DNA of 64,000 nucleotides from Gentiana macrophylla. Its lineage: Eukaryota > Streptophyta > Magnoliopsida > Gentianales > Gentianaceae. Below the pieces are notes generated by a model, which searched no databases, was not told the origin of the DNA, and worked only from the letters and a program-made list of their open reading frames with translations. Position numbers and translations under genes: made by a program. Location of the stretch: NCBI GenBank assembly GCA_026214975.1, contig CM047817.1, forward strand, positions 60,730,407 to 60,794,406, given 5' to 3'. Of the stretch, positions 22,535 through 33,142 are shown piece by piece; positions within the stretch are counted from its first letter, which is position 1; each line of letters begins with the position of its first letter.

Positions 22535-22995
22535 TCCTTGCTCGCTTTCCTCAAGATTTGGATCCTCTTCTCCTTGCTTAGCCGTTCCTAGCTAACTTCC
22601 TATTCCTTCTTGCAAATTTTCTATTTCAGATTATAAGGCTCAAGCGGTTCCTTCGATTTCCGAGTAGCGTACTATAAAATAATAAACAACAATAAAACAA
22701 TTAATCACTAGTAAAGGCTAGGCCTTTAACTAACTAAATAAAACAGACGAAATAAGTTTGAGAAAAGAAAACGTAAATAAAGCGAAGCGAGAATGTTTTA
22801 AAACTAAGATGTAATCATATAAGCAGAAAGAAAATAAATTCTCGGTTGACCGAGAGTCGTGGGTTCGATCGACCGAACTCTTTTTTATTTTATTTTATTT
22901 ATGACAATTTATTTTAATATCTGCACTCTTATTCACGGAATATTCACGAATCCGATTCTAACAAAATAAGCTATATCTTAATTTAATGACTCGAG
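22535..22995 (-). other. 5' untranslated leader of element C
   Basis: AT-rich, no ORF. It has two more imperfect GTCGAC-centred palindromes (TCGGTTGACCGA near 22843 and TTCGATCGACCGAA near 22865) like those in the LTRs. Confidence 0.6.
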
Positions 22996-23012
22996 TCCCG
23001 GCAGCGGCGCCA
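22996..23012 (-). other. Primer binding site of element C
   Basis: The minus strand reads TGGCGCCGCTGCCGGGA, six bases from the LTR edge. It is close to the TGGCGCCGTTGCCGGGGA found in Athila elements, usually ascribed to tRNA-Asp. Confidence 0.88.
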
Positions 23013-23018
23013 AAAACT

Positions 23019-24620
23019 TGATGGAGGTCAAGTTAAATTATTAACTCGATGCCTACTAACACACTAGCAAGAGAACTAGGTTCAATTGTAGTATAGCTAG
23101 ATAGAGTCGAGGTCGATCCCACAGAGACTCGGCACAAATAAAACACAACTTTATCCTATTAGAACTAAATTGAAAGGCGGTCCATGACCAACTAAATGCG
23201 ATAAATAAAATAGTGACAACCACAAGACACAAAAGACCACAAAGACAGACTAAAGACTACTAAAACACGGATAATACGGTTGATATTATCTAAACAAATA
23301 GTATTGATTACGCTAGTAGATTATAACTCCCCCATATGAATTAGGATGATAACGAGACAAAACAAAGCGTTAAAGATTAATTATTATGACTACGGGAGTC
23401 ATCCCTAAGGTAGATTTAGCTCCGGTTAGGGCCTCTAAATCATCGTGCCTCCATTACGTGACTTTGCCTTTTAATGCCTCCATCTCATATAACCCGACAC
23501 AACTACGAAACTAGGGATGCCGGTATAAACCGTAACCTCATCTAAGCAACATTTCTAGGGTAAGGCGTACTTCTTAGATGCCGATTCAATCTATATCCTA
23601 AGTAACAATCACTTTTGGGTTTCATGTTAAATTATGATGACAAATAATTAAGTTGATCAGAGTTTAATTACTCGTTTTAATTCCAAATCGGAGAATCTGG
23701 CGAAGTGAAGCCGATCATAATATTGCCCTACACATTACCACACTCGGTCGATCGAACGACAGCGACACTCGGGCGACCGAAAGTGACACATCTCTAGTCG
23801 ACCGAACACGATTACGTGCGGAACAAATCATGATTACTTCTTAACGTTTCTAACCTAAACACATGGGTTCGTAAATTAATCTACATCACGAAATCAATAC
23901 AAGAAAAACTACTCCATAATAAAATACATCAGATCTACGAATAAAGTTTGCATAATTGAATAGTCATACCCTCGAATACGAGAGTGACTCCCACTCTTTA
24001 ATGCGCTCCCCAACCGGAGAATCCGATGAATCCACAACGAACGAACATAAAAATAAAACTAAAGACGTAAAAGCTAAAATTGTATGAATTGTTTTGTGTT
24101 GTAGTGGTGTGTCTTTTCAAAGATCGTGGTCTTTGTTTATATAGGAGTTGTAGCCGACATAGGGAGAATCGGAAGATTGACATGCATTTATCAACTTAGA
24201 CTCGGGTGACCGAACGATACGCGCTCGGTCGACCGAATGGCATGGCTCGGTCGACCGAGCCTCCTTCTTTACGCGTTTTCAAATTCGGTTTGTCTGACTT
24301 GTTCCCCACTCCATGCTTTTGAATTGATCTCGATTAATCTTTTCTTCAATGCTCCGATTTTCTTCTCTTTTATCTTGAGATCTCCCGATTGCGTGATAAT
24401 TATCTTCCCGATTTATCATGATCTCGCAAAATCAAGCATTTATCACACAATTAATTGCTCTTTTATAATAAAAGCAAATTTAAATACCAATTATCATATT
24501 AATAATCACTTATCATTAAATAATAAATATAAACACGTGATTAAATATGAAATATATACAATTAACTCCGATTTAAGGTTATAATTGATGACATAAATGG
24601 GTATATTTTAACTGTCATCA
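23019..24620 (-). repeat. 5' LTR of Athila element C
   Basis: Starts TGATGGAGGTCAAG and ends AACTGTCATCA on the plus strand. It differs from the 3' LTR by scattered substitutions and many one-base homopolymer indels; long stretches are identical. The palindrome GGCTCGGTCGACCGAGCC is at 24244-24261. Confidence 0.95.
24136..24144 (-). promoter_or_regulatory. TATA box in 5' LTR of element C
   Basis: The minus strand reads CTATATAAA, the same as in the 3' LTR. It would drive transcription of the element toward lower coordinates. Confidence 0.7.
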
Positions 24621-24625
24621 ATGGT
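24621..24625. repeat. Target-site duplication ATGGT, right copy (element C)
   Basis: Matches 14024-14028. Element B gag sequence resumes after it. Confidence 0.93.
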
Positions 24626-25900
24626 CGGTTCTTGATTTTCTTATTCCAAAAGGCGAGGGAGTCATCTCAACTAGCCCCCATCATTCGACCCCTTTCCAAC
24701 ATTTCTCTCAGACCCTGTTTAGGTGGCCGTAAAACAAACTATGTTTTCATCACATTTGGCTATTCTGTTAAGAAGCAAGTGATTATAGCATAAATGCGGA
24801 ATGTTTCTCGTCTGATCATACACTTTAACAAACCGCTCATAATAACTTCTGCCTGTTTCGTTCTCTCCAATGCGGACATCATATAGATCTTCAATGGTTT
24901 TCTTCAGTCTACTGGCTGATTCAAACTCTTTCACAAATTTATCAGACAAACCCTCCCAACATTTTTTGATTGTGCCTCAACGGAGACCGCAAATCCAAGA
25001 TGCAGCCCTATCTTGCATACTGCTTACGAGGGCAATGCACCAAGCTGACTTTTTCGGTTTCTCCAAAGTGATTCGGCCTTGAAACGCAGTGAGCCAATCG
25101 TAGGGGCAAGTCGTCCCTTGATAATAATGAAAATCGGGATAATTGGCTTTTTCCGTCGGCACTGACCATAAGATCTCATAGCACATCAATTCCCAAAATC
25201 GGCTTGACCTTCTCAGTGGGCCTCGACTTTTTCAAGTTCTCAATATTTTTTTGCATTTTTTTCATTTGCTCCGCTACGGCGGGGTCAACTACCCACCTAA
25301 GTTCATGTTCGGAGTCCGCTCGATAGTGCGACTCCACCATTTGTTTGCATCGCCTTTCTATTATGATATAGCAAGCATCACGATTTTCTGCAGTTTCTTG
25401 TCATGGAGCAAAATTTCTTCCAGAGTGATGCGAACCCAATTGTTGTTGACTTGGTCGCTTTTCAGTGTTTCCCAAATGGTCTAGGGTTGACCTTCTCCAA
25501 GCACTTTTTGTAGGGGCTTGAACGTGCCACTGACCAATAGATGAACGAATGCTCTCTTCGATATCAATAGGTCATGATTGGCTTTGATGACTTTTGGGTG
25601 GAACCGCGACATCAGCGTCGACAGTTAAGGGAAGTTGGTCCAAAATTGGCATAAGGCGTTGACCTAGTACGTCTAGACGAGCGTTGGCTATGTACATCTT
25701 TTGCACATATTCAACGTGTGCCTTCGCTAGCTTTACCTCAGGGTCTTCCTGGAAACCTGGTATCTTTTTTAGGATTAGCTCATGCCTTTGCGGTGGTCTT
25801 GACGTTCCCTCATGCACCTTTCTGCGGACATGTCCAGTGCGGAAAAGATCTGTGGCCACGGCGCCCTCCCTAGACTTGGTTCTCTGATTAATGATTCCCT
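24626..25900 (-). pseudogene. gag N-terminal and central part (element B)
   Basis: The block 25189-24977 has YPDFHYYQGTTCPYDWLTAF, a YDGTTDPxxHLxxF-type gag start, then SSMQDRAASWICGL. The block 24949-24719 has SDKFVKEFESASRLKKTIED, LYDVRIGENETGRSYYERFV, the FxxxFxxSxxxxKTxxxLxxxxQxxxExLRxYxxRF gag core of Tat-type elements. The block 25859-25572 is a basic N-terminal region (RHELILKKIPGF) with no known domain. Frames shift between the blocks. The end near 24626 joins the C-terminal gag at 14023 across element C. Confidence 0.82.
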
Positions 25901-27480
25901 GGGCATTTCTTGGCAGATATCATGGCGGGGTTCTGTCACGATGTGGTCCCCTCTGATTTTCCTCTCTTACCTCCACGTTATGAGTACGTGTCGGATCCTG
26001 AGTGCCCCTTATGCTGGGGTATGCGGTACTAACTGCAGTCCTTGCTACCTGCAATTGCTCTGCCACAAATTTCTGATCATGCTAAAAAAACAAAAAGTAC
26101 ATTGTCAATCAATCAACTATCCTCTGACACTCACAACCCTTGTACTATCTGACCTTGTCGGCGGCGTGTGGGGTATTTTGTCGAAAAGGACGTTTCCGGT
26201 GAGTTGATGGCGGTCCGACGTACGAAATACCCAAAATTCAAGGACGACTAGGATAATCAACCGGGAAGTCCAAGAGTATACTATCCTTTGGTGATTCCGA
26301 CGTACTATGTTCTCAAATCAACCAAAAATTTCCATAATATGCAAGAAACAAAACCAGAATCTTCTATGATTTCAGCTCAAAAAAGGACCTATGAAATTCA
26401 AGGCAAATGATAGCAAGGTGTAAAGTATCTCAACAAACTTGATCCATAACGTGAATATACCGAGATTGATGATTTTTCAAGTTCAAACTCAGTATTTTCA
26501 CGTGTTCTTACTTCTTTGCGTGAACACAAAGCTTAAAACATCCAAAAGTCTTGCTGGAAAGTGAAAACTCTGAGCAGAAAAATGAAGATAACGGCTCCGG
26601 AAAGTTCTTGAACAAAAACTCACGAGTGAGGTGATAATTCAAACGCTAACTCCTGAATTTTGAACAAGATTCGTAGATTTTACCTTTTGTTTGATGTTAA
26701 AGTGAAGCTTCTATGATGACTGAGCTAATTCTGAGAGCCTTTCTTGTGGAGAAGCTCTGAAAATTGGAGAAGACGATGAAAGTCTTCCTGGAGCCCCCAT
26801 GAAGGATGTATTGACGGCGTTGCCGTACACCAGAAGGAAACCAAAAAGCTTGTGTTTTCTTGGTAACGGAGCCCACTGATAAAGTCAAAATTATCACGGT
26901 GTATTTAGCGGTGGATTTGTGATGGATATCTGGCTATGATTTGGTGCAAACGCCGGTGGTGTGCAGTGGTTCTAGTACTCTTATGGTGGTGAAAGTGTTG
27001 GTGCTTTGAGAGTAATGAATTTGGCAGAGTAATCTTGTATTTTGTATTAATCAACCTCCAATTAAATGGTTATGTTGAGCCTCATTTATAGGAAAGCCAC
27101 ATGGTAGAGTTTAACTAAATGACAAAACGACATAGTTAAATATAACGTGACGCTGACTAAGCCAATGACTATTTGGCGGGCCCGATATAGGGGTGGACCC
27201 ATTACACTTGTTCATTTGCTCAGCCTCTATCTTGTTACCCTTGATTCGTAGCTTGCTCCTCTTGATAGTGGGCTTGGGCCGCTGGCGGGCCTGGGAACCC
27301 GCTGGTTGGCCCTCTAGCTTCTCCTTGCACCGCTTGGTGTTGTGGAGAGGCTTGGCTCGGGGCCGTGGCCTACGGTCCCAATTTGGCTTATGTTATAAAG
27401 ACTCAATGGCCGAAGGCCTTGTCCCTCTATACGGTCACCGGACGAACCCGAATAAGGATCCGTAGGATGGATTACGGTTT
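25901..27480 (-). repeat. Leader and probable 5' LTR of element B (edges unresolved)
   Basis: Noncoding on both strands. A TATA box (minus) lies at 27085-27092 and the upstream part (27180-27450) is GC-richer, as for a U3. The region sits where the 5' LTR of B is expected, upstream of gag. I could not find TG/CA edges or a clear PBS because the partner LTR is outside the window. Small ORFs here have no recognisable domain. Confidence 0.5.
27085..27092 (-). promoter_or_regulatory. TATA box in probable 5' LTR of element B
   Basis: The minus strand reads CCTATAAATGAGGC, upstream of the gag of B in the correct orientation. Confidence 0.55.
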
Positions 27481-27533
27481 GAGCATATCACCATGGATGG
27501 GGGATCATATTGATTTGGAATCGCTGAGTGTCT

Positions 27534-27599
27534 AAGTATGAAGTTTTTTTTGCCCAAGTATGAAGTTTGTTTTGCCTAAGTATGAAGTTTATTTTGTAA
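27534..27599 (+). repeat. 22-bp tandem repeat, three copies
   Basis: AAGTATGAAGTTT(T/G/A)TTTTGCC starts at 27534, 27556 and 27578. It is a short perfect-period array at the edge of region D. Confidence 0.85.
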
Positions 27600-27839
27600 A
27601 TTCAAATGCAGTATTTCTACTCATTTTGTGGATGCACAATGATCTGCTTTGTAATACTTGTAGATCATACTTTTGTGCTACTCTGATGAATTTTGACCAT
27701 TTTGTGATGTATGCTACTAATATTGATATTTTGGATGTTCATTAATGTGATCATTGGTGTAATTCTGCATTGTAATTATGCTGTTTATTGTGGTGTAATT
27801 TTGTGTTTCATATACAGCAACAATTTTGGTTCTGTCAAT
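27600..27839. other. AT-rich spacer in region D
   Basis: No gene, TIR or repeat recognised. It separates the 22-bp array from the GACGTT array. Confidence 0.5.
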
Positions 27840-28640
27840 TTTGGTAATCAAACCATTCTGTTACTGTAAACACCAACCATGCTGACTTTAAAATTGCCTC
27901 AGGAATGTCAATAGTGATGACGTTTTGAAGAATGCCATCCACACTGACGTTCATAGTAACTCGACAATGTCCTTGGTGTTGATGTTTTGGAGATTAGAAT
28001 CAATACCATTCTGTTACTTTCTGGTACTCAAATAACCCTTCAATATGAAGTTCATACTATCCAAGGAACGTCAACGCGGATGACGTTTTGAGGATCAGCT
28101 GTCAAACCATTCTGTAACTACAAACGCCAACCACACTGATGTTAATGTTGCCTTAGGAACGTCCATGGTGATGACGTTTTGAAGATCACAATGAATACCA
28201 TTCCGTTACTTTCTAGCACTCAAAACGCCTCCAAGGTGACATTATACTATCAAAGGAACGTCAAAGCGGATGATGTTTTGAGGATCAGCTGTCAAACCAT
28301 TATGTTACTGAAAACTCCAATCACTCTGACGTTAATGTTGCCTTAGGAATGTCCATGGTGATGATGTTTTGAAGATCATAATCAATACAATTCTGCTACT
28401 TTCTGGAACTCAAAACGTCCTCCAGGATGACGTTCATACTATCCAAGGAACATCCATGTGGTTCACTTTTTCAAGATCAGCTCTAAGACCATTCTATAAC
28501 TGGAAACGCCATGCACACTGTCGTTAATGCTGCCCTAAGAACGTCAATGGTCATAACGTTTTAAATAATATAATCAATACTTTTCTACTCCTCAAAATGG
28601 CACCCTAACTCACGTTCAGAACGTCATGGAACGTCAATGG
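27840..28640. repeat. About 95-bp tandem array (paired into about 190-bp units) rich in GACGTT/AACGTC
   Basis: ACCATTCTGTTACT-type unit starts occur near 27850, 28105, 28296 and 28488. Half-unit starts (ATACCATTCTGTTACTTTCT) lie near 28010, 28195 and 28388. Each half-unit carries a GACGTT, a GGAACGTC and a second TGACGTTTTGA(A/G)GATCA. The units are degenerate by substitution and one is longer (about 254 bp). No reading frame runs through the array. It lies just downstream of the PMD pseudogene. Confidence 0.85.
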
Positions 28641-28929
28641 TACTGGAGTTTTTTAGGAAAACCAACAAAACCAACAAATCAAATACAAATCAAACTCAGT
28701 TAAGAAAACCAACAAAACCAACAAATCAAATACAAACCAACAGAACCAGAATCCATAAAAACACATGCAAATACAAATCAAACACCAAATAAAACTCCAA
28801 TCCAAATCCAAATCGAAGCAATAAAAGGAGGGGATGAAAGTACAAATCCAAACTAAAAACTCTAATCCAAATAACGTACAGAAATGAAAAATCAAAATTT
28901 TCATTAAATGTATCAAAGATTTAAGGCAA
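28641..28929. repeat. AC-rich simple sequence downstream of PMD pseudogene
   Basis: It has repeated AAAACCAACAAAACCAACAA and CAAATACAAATCAAA runs. The cysteine/phenylalanine-rich minus-strand frame at 28653-28955 is a translation of this low-complexity DNA. Confidence 0.75.
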
Positions 28930-31363
28930 CTATCTCTTTTTCGTGGTCTTTCCATGCTTCCTCAGTTGTTCAACATCTTTTTGATCTTGGGATTCATCTT
29001 TTGCTTTGGCTTCGACACCGACATCTTCAACATCTTGGGTACATACACCTGCAGTCAGAAACTCGAATGCCATTTGAAGCACCTTCACTAGATCATTTTT
29101 GTTCTTCTTTGAGGCATTCGTAATCGCATCTTGTACAGAATCAATAACTTTACCCTTGTTTGCCTCATCCTGTTTGTTTCACAACGTTAGTAACATTCAA
29201 AAACCTAACACACTACTGATTGTATATTTGCAAATAGATATGGTCAACCTCTTTAGAATCTCACTAAACGACGTAAGGCAACACTTCGATACCGCCATGC
29301 ATTCACAATCATACTATTTCCCCATTCTTTGAACCTTACTTATGAGATGATTCACATAATTCATGAAGTCATCATCATGTGATTCGTGGGTGACGTTGTA
29401 CTGTTTCACCTTCCCGCTTTTATATGATACTTTTGAAGGAATCGGTGATTGGGTATGGATCGGACATATCCGAACTGACGGACGACACAGTTTGTGTGAT
29501 ACACCTCTACAATGTCCAGTGTCCTTATACAACCATAAAACCAGCATATGTCATCATTAGACACCGTTCTCACTTCCTGATAAGCATCCCAAAAAACCTG
29601 CAAGATGGAAAATGCTTTAAGTATAAGTATACGAGCCATTATTTCAGTTAACGTGAATGTTGATACTTACATCTTGTGCCTCCATCAAGTCTAAGTCCTC
29701 TCGTAAATGCTTTAACGTTGATGCTGCCAAATGATTGTTAATTCTAGTAACAGGTTTCCACTTCAATTACTGTACCATCTCCCCTGCATTGAAATCTTTG
29801 TTCATCGGAGGACGCAAAACTGGGAAGTGTTCGTACGCCCATGCCTGTAAAAAACATATTACAAAACAGTCGTGTAAGCATTTAAAGATACTTAATAAAT
29901 ACAAAAAATCATTTAAATAACAAGTCTTACCTTTAGCAATGTCAGATATCCAAAAATTCCAACAGTATTCATCCTAGAAGCCTTCGATAGTTGCCGGTAA
30001 AGATTTGCCAGTGTAGCTACACCTTAAGCCCACTCACCAACCTTATCCAGATCCTTTAAAAATGAAGGTATGCTATGCATATCTTATCTCCACTGTGGTC
30101 TTGAATCAAAGTACATGAAAGCATGTACAATAAATATCCACATACAGCTTGATCCACGGTTATGATCCCCACATTCTGACCGAAACTGGATCCCTCACCC
30201 TCAGTACTTCATCTACTATATCTACCCGTAAGCTTGGTCTTCAGCCATCTTTTAGACACCCGCTGTCCACCAACATACCCTGACTCATCTGGCACTTCAG
30301 TTAAACTAATCCCTAACAACTCATGAACAAACGAAATTGGGTTATGCTCTTTCTCAAATTCAAAGTTCACAGGCTTTCCGACAAACGGTAAGCCTGTGAT
30401 ATATCGGACATCGTCTAGTGCGATTGTCATCTCACCAAATGGAAAGTGGAAGTTGTTTGTTTCCGGTTGCCACCTCTCAACAAAGACACTGACGATCACA
30501 CGATTGGTTTGGTTGTATGAAGAATTTACCAGATTGTACAACGAATTAGCTCTCACTCTTTCCCTTAATTCTTCACATTCATTATCAAGCTTCCACAGTT
30601 TAAGGGAAGATGTGTACTACTAACATAAAATTATGCATCGGTCCTATTCAATTGCACAAAAATAATATGAAGTTAGATATATGAAAATACTTTAAGTTTA
30701 AAACAATTTGATAAAATTATACAACTCAGAAAACACCATACCTTTTGGTTATGCAACAACCTGTAACCAACATGCTCCTTCCAATCCTTCCTCAACAGAA
30801 TATCGGTGTCTACCACCACACCATCATCGCTATCATACTCTAAACACTGAGCTGCGGCTACTTCTGCCTCTGTTGGTGCCCCGACATTGCCGGATGCCAG
30901 CCTGTAGTGGCCCGGACATGGTGGCCCCAGTAGTACCAGCTGCTTGTCCTATAGTGGCCCCGACAGTATCGGATGCCTGTTCTGTAGTGGCCCCAGAAGT
31001 ACTGGATGGCTGTCCTGTAGGGGCCCCAGCAGTACCGGATGCCTCTGTTGATGGCCCCGCACTAACAACTGCTTCTGCCTCTGTCCTAACCCCGGCACTC
31101 AGATCTCGAACTATCTCAATTGTCTCTATCATAACAATGGCACTAACACCTCCAACTGACTCAATGGTTTCCCCGGCACTCGAATCTCCAACTATCTCAT
31201 CTATCACTGAAAGTCCATGCACTCCCAACTGTGTGTCAACTGACTGAGTGGTGGCCCCAGCACTCAAATCTCCAACTATCTCAAATGTCACTGAAGGTGC
31301 ATGCACTCCCAAATATGTCTCAATTGACTCAGTGGTGGCCCCGGTACTCGAATCCCCAATGAA
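28930..31363 (-). pseudogene. Plant mobile domain (PMD) protein gene, five exons, TE-associated, broken
   Basis: My exon model on the minus strand is: exon 1 from the breakpoint to 30742 (donor AAAAG|GTATGG); exon 2 30619-29931; exon 3 29844-29671; exon 4 29597-29340; exon 5 29169-28930. Exon 2 holds the PMD: LWKLDNECEELRERV, VERWQPETNNFHFPFGEMT, DVRYITGLPF, then GYLLYMLSCTL, ATLANLYRQLSKAS and GYLTLLK. Exon 3 continues AWAYEHFPVLRPP; exon 4 has IVEVYHTNCVVRQFGYVR; exon 5 ends in a charged tail RKHGKTTKKR, possibly nuclear. Stops in exons 2 and 3 and a frameshift in exon 4 make it a pseudogene. PMD proteins (MAIN/MAIL1 relatives) are often carried by MULE or gypsy elements. I found no TIRs here, so the carrier is undecided. 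Confidence 0.85.
30880..31363 (-). repeat. Coding minisatellites in exon 1 of the PMD pseudogene
   Basis: The 30900-31060 part has about five 36-39-bp units that encode Thr/Gly/Ala-rich GATxxQxSxTxG repeats. The 31130-31363 part has two to three units of about 84-90 bp (GTGGCCCC...ACTCTCAAATCTCCAAC-like on the plus strand). A one-base shift near 30890 separates this frame from the PMD frame. Such low-complexity N-terminal regions precede the PMD in many TE-borne copies. Confidence 0.75.
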
Positions 31364-31404
31364 TTGACACGATATGAATTGAATTCCAACAGTATTCATC
31401 CTAG
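31364..31404. other. Breakpoint with templated filler DNA
   Basis: AATGAATTGACACGATATGA here is repeated at about 31443. The following AACAGTATTCATCCTAGA (with AATTCC before it) is an exact copy of PMD exon 2 at 29956-29979. The filler joins PMD exon 1 to the unrelated gypsy LTR and creates a false ATG for the exon-1 frame. Confidence 0.75.
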
Positions 31405-33142
31405 ACTACTCTATGTCTCCTTATTGGTCTAGGTGTCCTAAACCTAATGAATTGACACGATATGAACTTGAATGCAATGAACAAGCAATAATCCCCGGAT
31501 AAGAAATCGAGTTTCGCTTAAGGTAAATATTACCTTTCGGTTCTCCTACCCTTTTTCCCACACCTAACATCTCCTTTCGGCCTCCATTAAGTGTGTGTAT
31601 GCAAGCATTAGTTAATTACTCCAATACAAGCAAACTATACAATGCAAGTAGGAAAATATTCACAACAATTGAAACTAAGCAATACAAACAACCATTCCCG
31701 ATCAACATAAGAGATCATACTATTTCTACAACATCATCTTGGCTAGTGTAGAACTAGCCACTCATGACTATGAACACCAACTTGTCTAGGTTAGTATTCA
31801 TAATGATGAGAAAAATTAAATCAAGGTAAAGGCTAAGAATTTTATCAATCACAAGCTATAAACTAGAAATGGAAACCTTCATTCATTTCAAGAATCTTCA
31901 ATGGAGTTTGATACACAAAGTGTTAATCTTGCTCCAACTAAAGTAGTAGAAATCAAACTAGGAATAATGTTTATACTTGCAATTAAAAGCTAATTTTATG
32001 CTAAAATTTGGCTAGAGTAGCCTTAGGGGTTGGGGTGACTTCAAGGAAGAGTGAGAGTGGAGAAGATGAAGTATATTCATGATATGGTAGGTGAAGTGAA
32101 TAAATTAGATCCTTAATTGCCGACTCTGCAACAATGGAGTGCGCCATATGCCTTGGTGTGCGCCATTTTTCCTCTTTGTGAATACTTGGTGTGGGCCAAC
32201 ATCGATTGGCATGCGCTATGCTCTGGTTTGGTAGCTGGCTGACTGATATAATGCATTAATTGCTTCATCAAACTTCAAATTTCTTGATTGGTGTTGGCCA
32301 ATGTGCCTTGGCGTGTGCCATTTACACATGGGATACTCCCTGATCGTGTTTATTCTCCATTCTGGCGTGTGCCATTTTGTCTTCATGGGTTGGAATCCTT
32401 GCCTAAATGCCTTGAATCATCTCTCAATCAACCTTTGAGCATCAACTCATCAAAACTCCTTTCACTAAGCCTTTATACGTGCTGCAAAACAAACACGAAG
32501 TTACCGTGCATAAATCCGATAACAAAATTGGCTAAAAAGCCTATATCAGAAGAAAAAGTAGGTTTTAATGATATTTCCTATGTACACAAAATGGTCCAAA
32601 TTATCACAGTAATTGCTCAAGCTGATGACAAAACATCAATAAATGCATGAGAAATGAGGATAAACCATCAAGAAATGCATCATCTGGTTGACTCACATCA
32701 ACCACTCCTCACTTAGCTTTTGATCGTCCTCAAGCAAATAGAGCGACAAAACAACTAGAGTCACAAAATAGGATAATGCATCATCAAGAGCTGAGAGCTC
32801 AACTAGATGATGCATCCAATATAAGTGCATGTTCCCATAATCTAAAAGAGTAGTGGAGTGTGTGTGTGAATACTCCTCAAACATCTTACCAAGCGGACAA
32901 TCATGCAACCATGTAAGCCTCACTCAAAAGATACAACTCTAAGCTTGAGAATGCTATCAATCTCCACTAATTAAGCATTCAAAATCAAGGAGTTAGGTCA
33001 TGTAGTTGACAAAGCGGCTTGTAACGTTTAGGCCCGGGTAGTTGGCTAACCGAACGGATAAAAAAGGATAATCAAAGTGAATAAAGCAAGATAGCAAGTA
33101 TCTACACCTTCATCTCACCAATCATGTACCACCTTAACTAGT
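31405..33142 (-). mobile_element. Fragment I: gypsy LTR (to 32700) and 3' untranslated region
   Basis: The minus strand reads TTGCTTGAGGACGATCAAAA, then GCTAAGTGAGGAGTGG, directly before an LTR starting TGATGTGAGTCAACC (edge at 32700). The TTGAGGACxAxxAAAxxxTAAGTG signature precedes the PPT of Athila/Tat-type elements; element C has the same layout. The low-coordinate end of the LTR is cut at the filler breakpoint. The 32730-33142 part is untranslated region, cut by insertion of element E. No coding sequence is left. Confidence 0.65.
32701..32740 (-). other. PPT region of fragment I
   Basis: AAGTGAGGAGTGGT (minus) abuts the LTR edge. It is a weaker purine tract than in element C. Confidence 0.6.

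Larger units (their letters stand above)
14029..24620 (-). mobile_element. Element C: Athila-type Ty3/gypsy retrotransposon, complete with both LTRs
   Basis: Two near-identical LTRs (14029-15623 and 23019-24620) flank a minus-strand interior. The PBS-like TGGCGCCGCTGCCGGGA is beside the high-coordinate LTR and AAGTGGGGGGCATTTT is beside the low-coordinate LTR. Coding pieces run gag (22534-21270), protease (about 20900-20168), RT (20134-18990), RNase H (18758-18390), integrase (about 18240-17075). The FMDDFSVFG, DLGAS-type protease and GGPFDVWGIDF-like integrase wording match Athila. The element is 10592 bp and flanked by ATGGT. Athila often has an env-like ORF between integrase and the 3' LTR; here that place (15640-17070) has no ORF. 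Frames are broken in every domain. Confidence 0.95.
11364..27480 (-). mobile_element. Element B: Tat/Ogre-type Ty3/gypsy retrotransposon, interrupted and truncated
   Basis: Minus-strand coding pieces run from high to low coordinate: gag (25860-24621 and 14028-13694), protease (13693-13024), RT (about 12990-12021), and RNase H with the start of a second RNase H (12020-11364). This is gypsy order up to RNase H. Wording such as TLIDTGA-like protease text, YIDDMVVKS and EANxKKIEAVMNIQA is typical of the Tat/Ogre branch. Element C (14029-24620) is inserted in gag and A in the second RNase H. The integrase and 3' LTR lie outside the window. The high-coordinate end (about 26230-27480) looks like the 5' LTR. 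I could not fix its exact edges or PBS. Confidence 0.8.

Noticed and set aside
22535..22995. Unusual GTCGAC palindromes as recombination sites
   Set aside because: No recombinase gene or paired inversion is visible; I keep them only as possible binding sites.
27534..27599. 22-bp and 20-bp repeats as a CRISPR array
   Set aside because: The repeats are adjacent without unique spacers, the genome is a plant, and no cas genes are present.
30708..31247. Plus-strand 179-codon Ala/Pro/Ser-rich ORF
   Set aside because: It is the complement of the minus-strand coding minisatellites of the PMD exon.
30833..31399. Minus-strand 188-codon ORF as an independent gene
   Set aside because: Its start lies in filler DNA and its end is a one-base frameshift from the PMD frame, so it is part of the PMD pseudogene.
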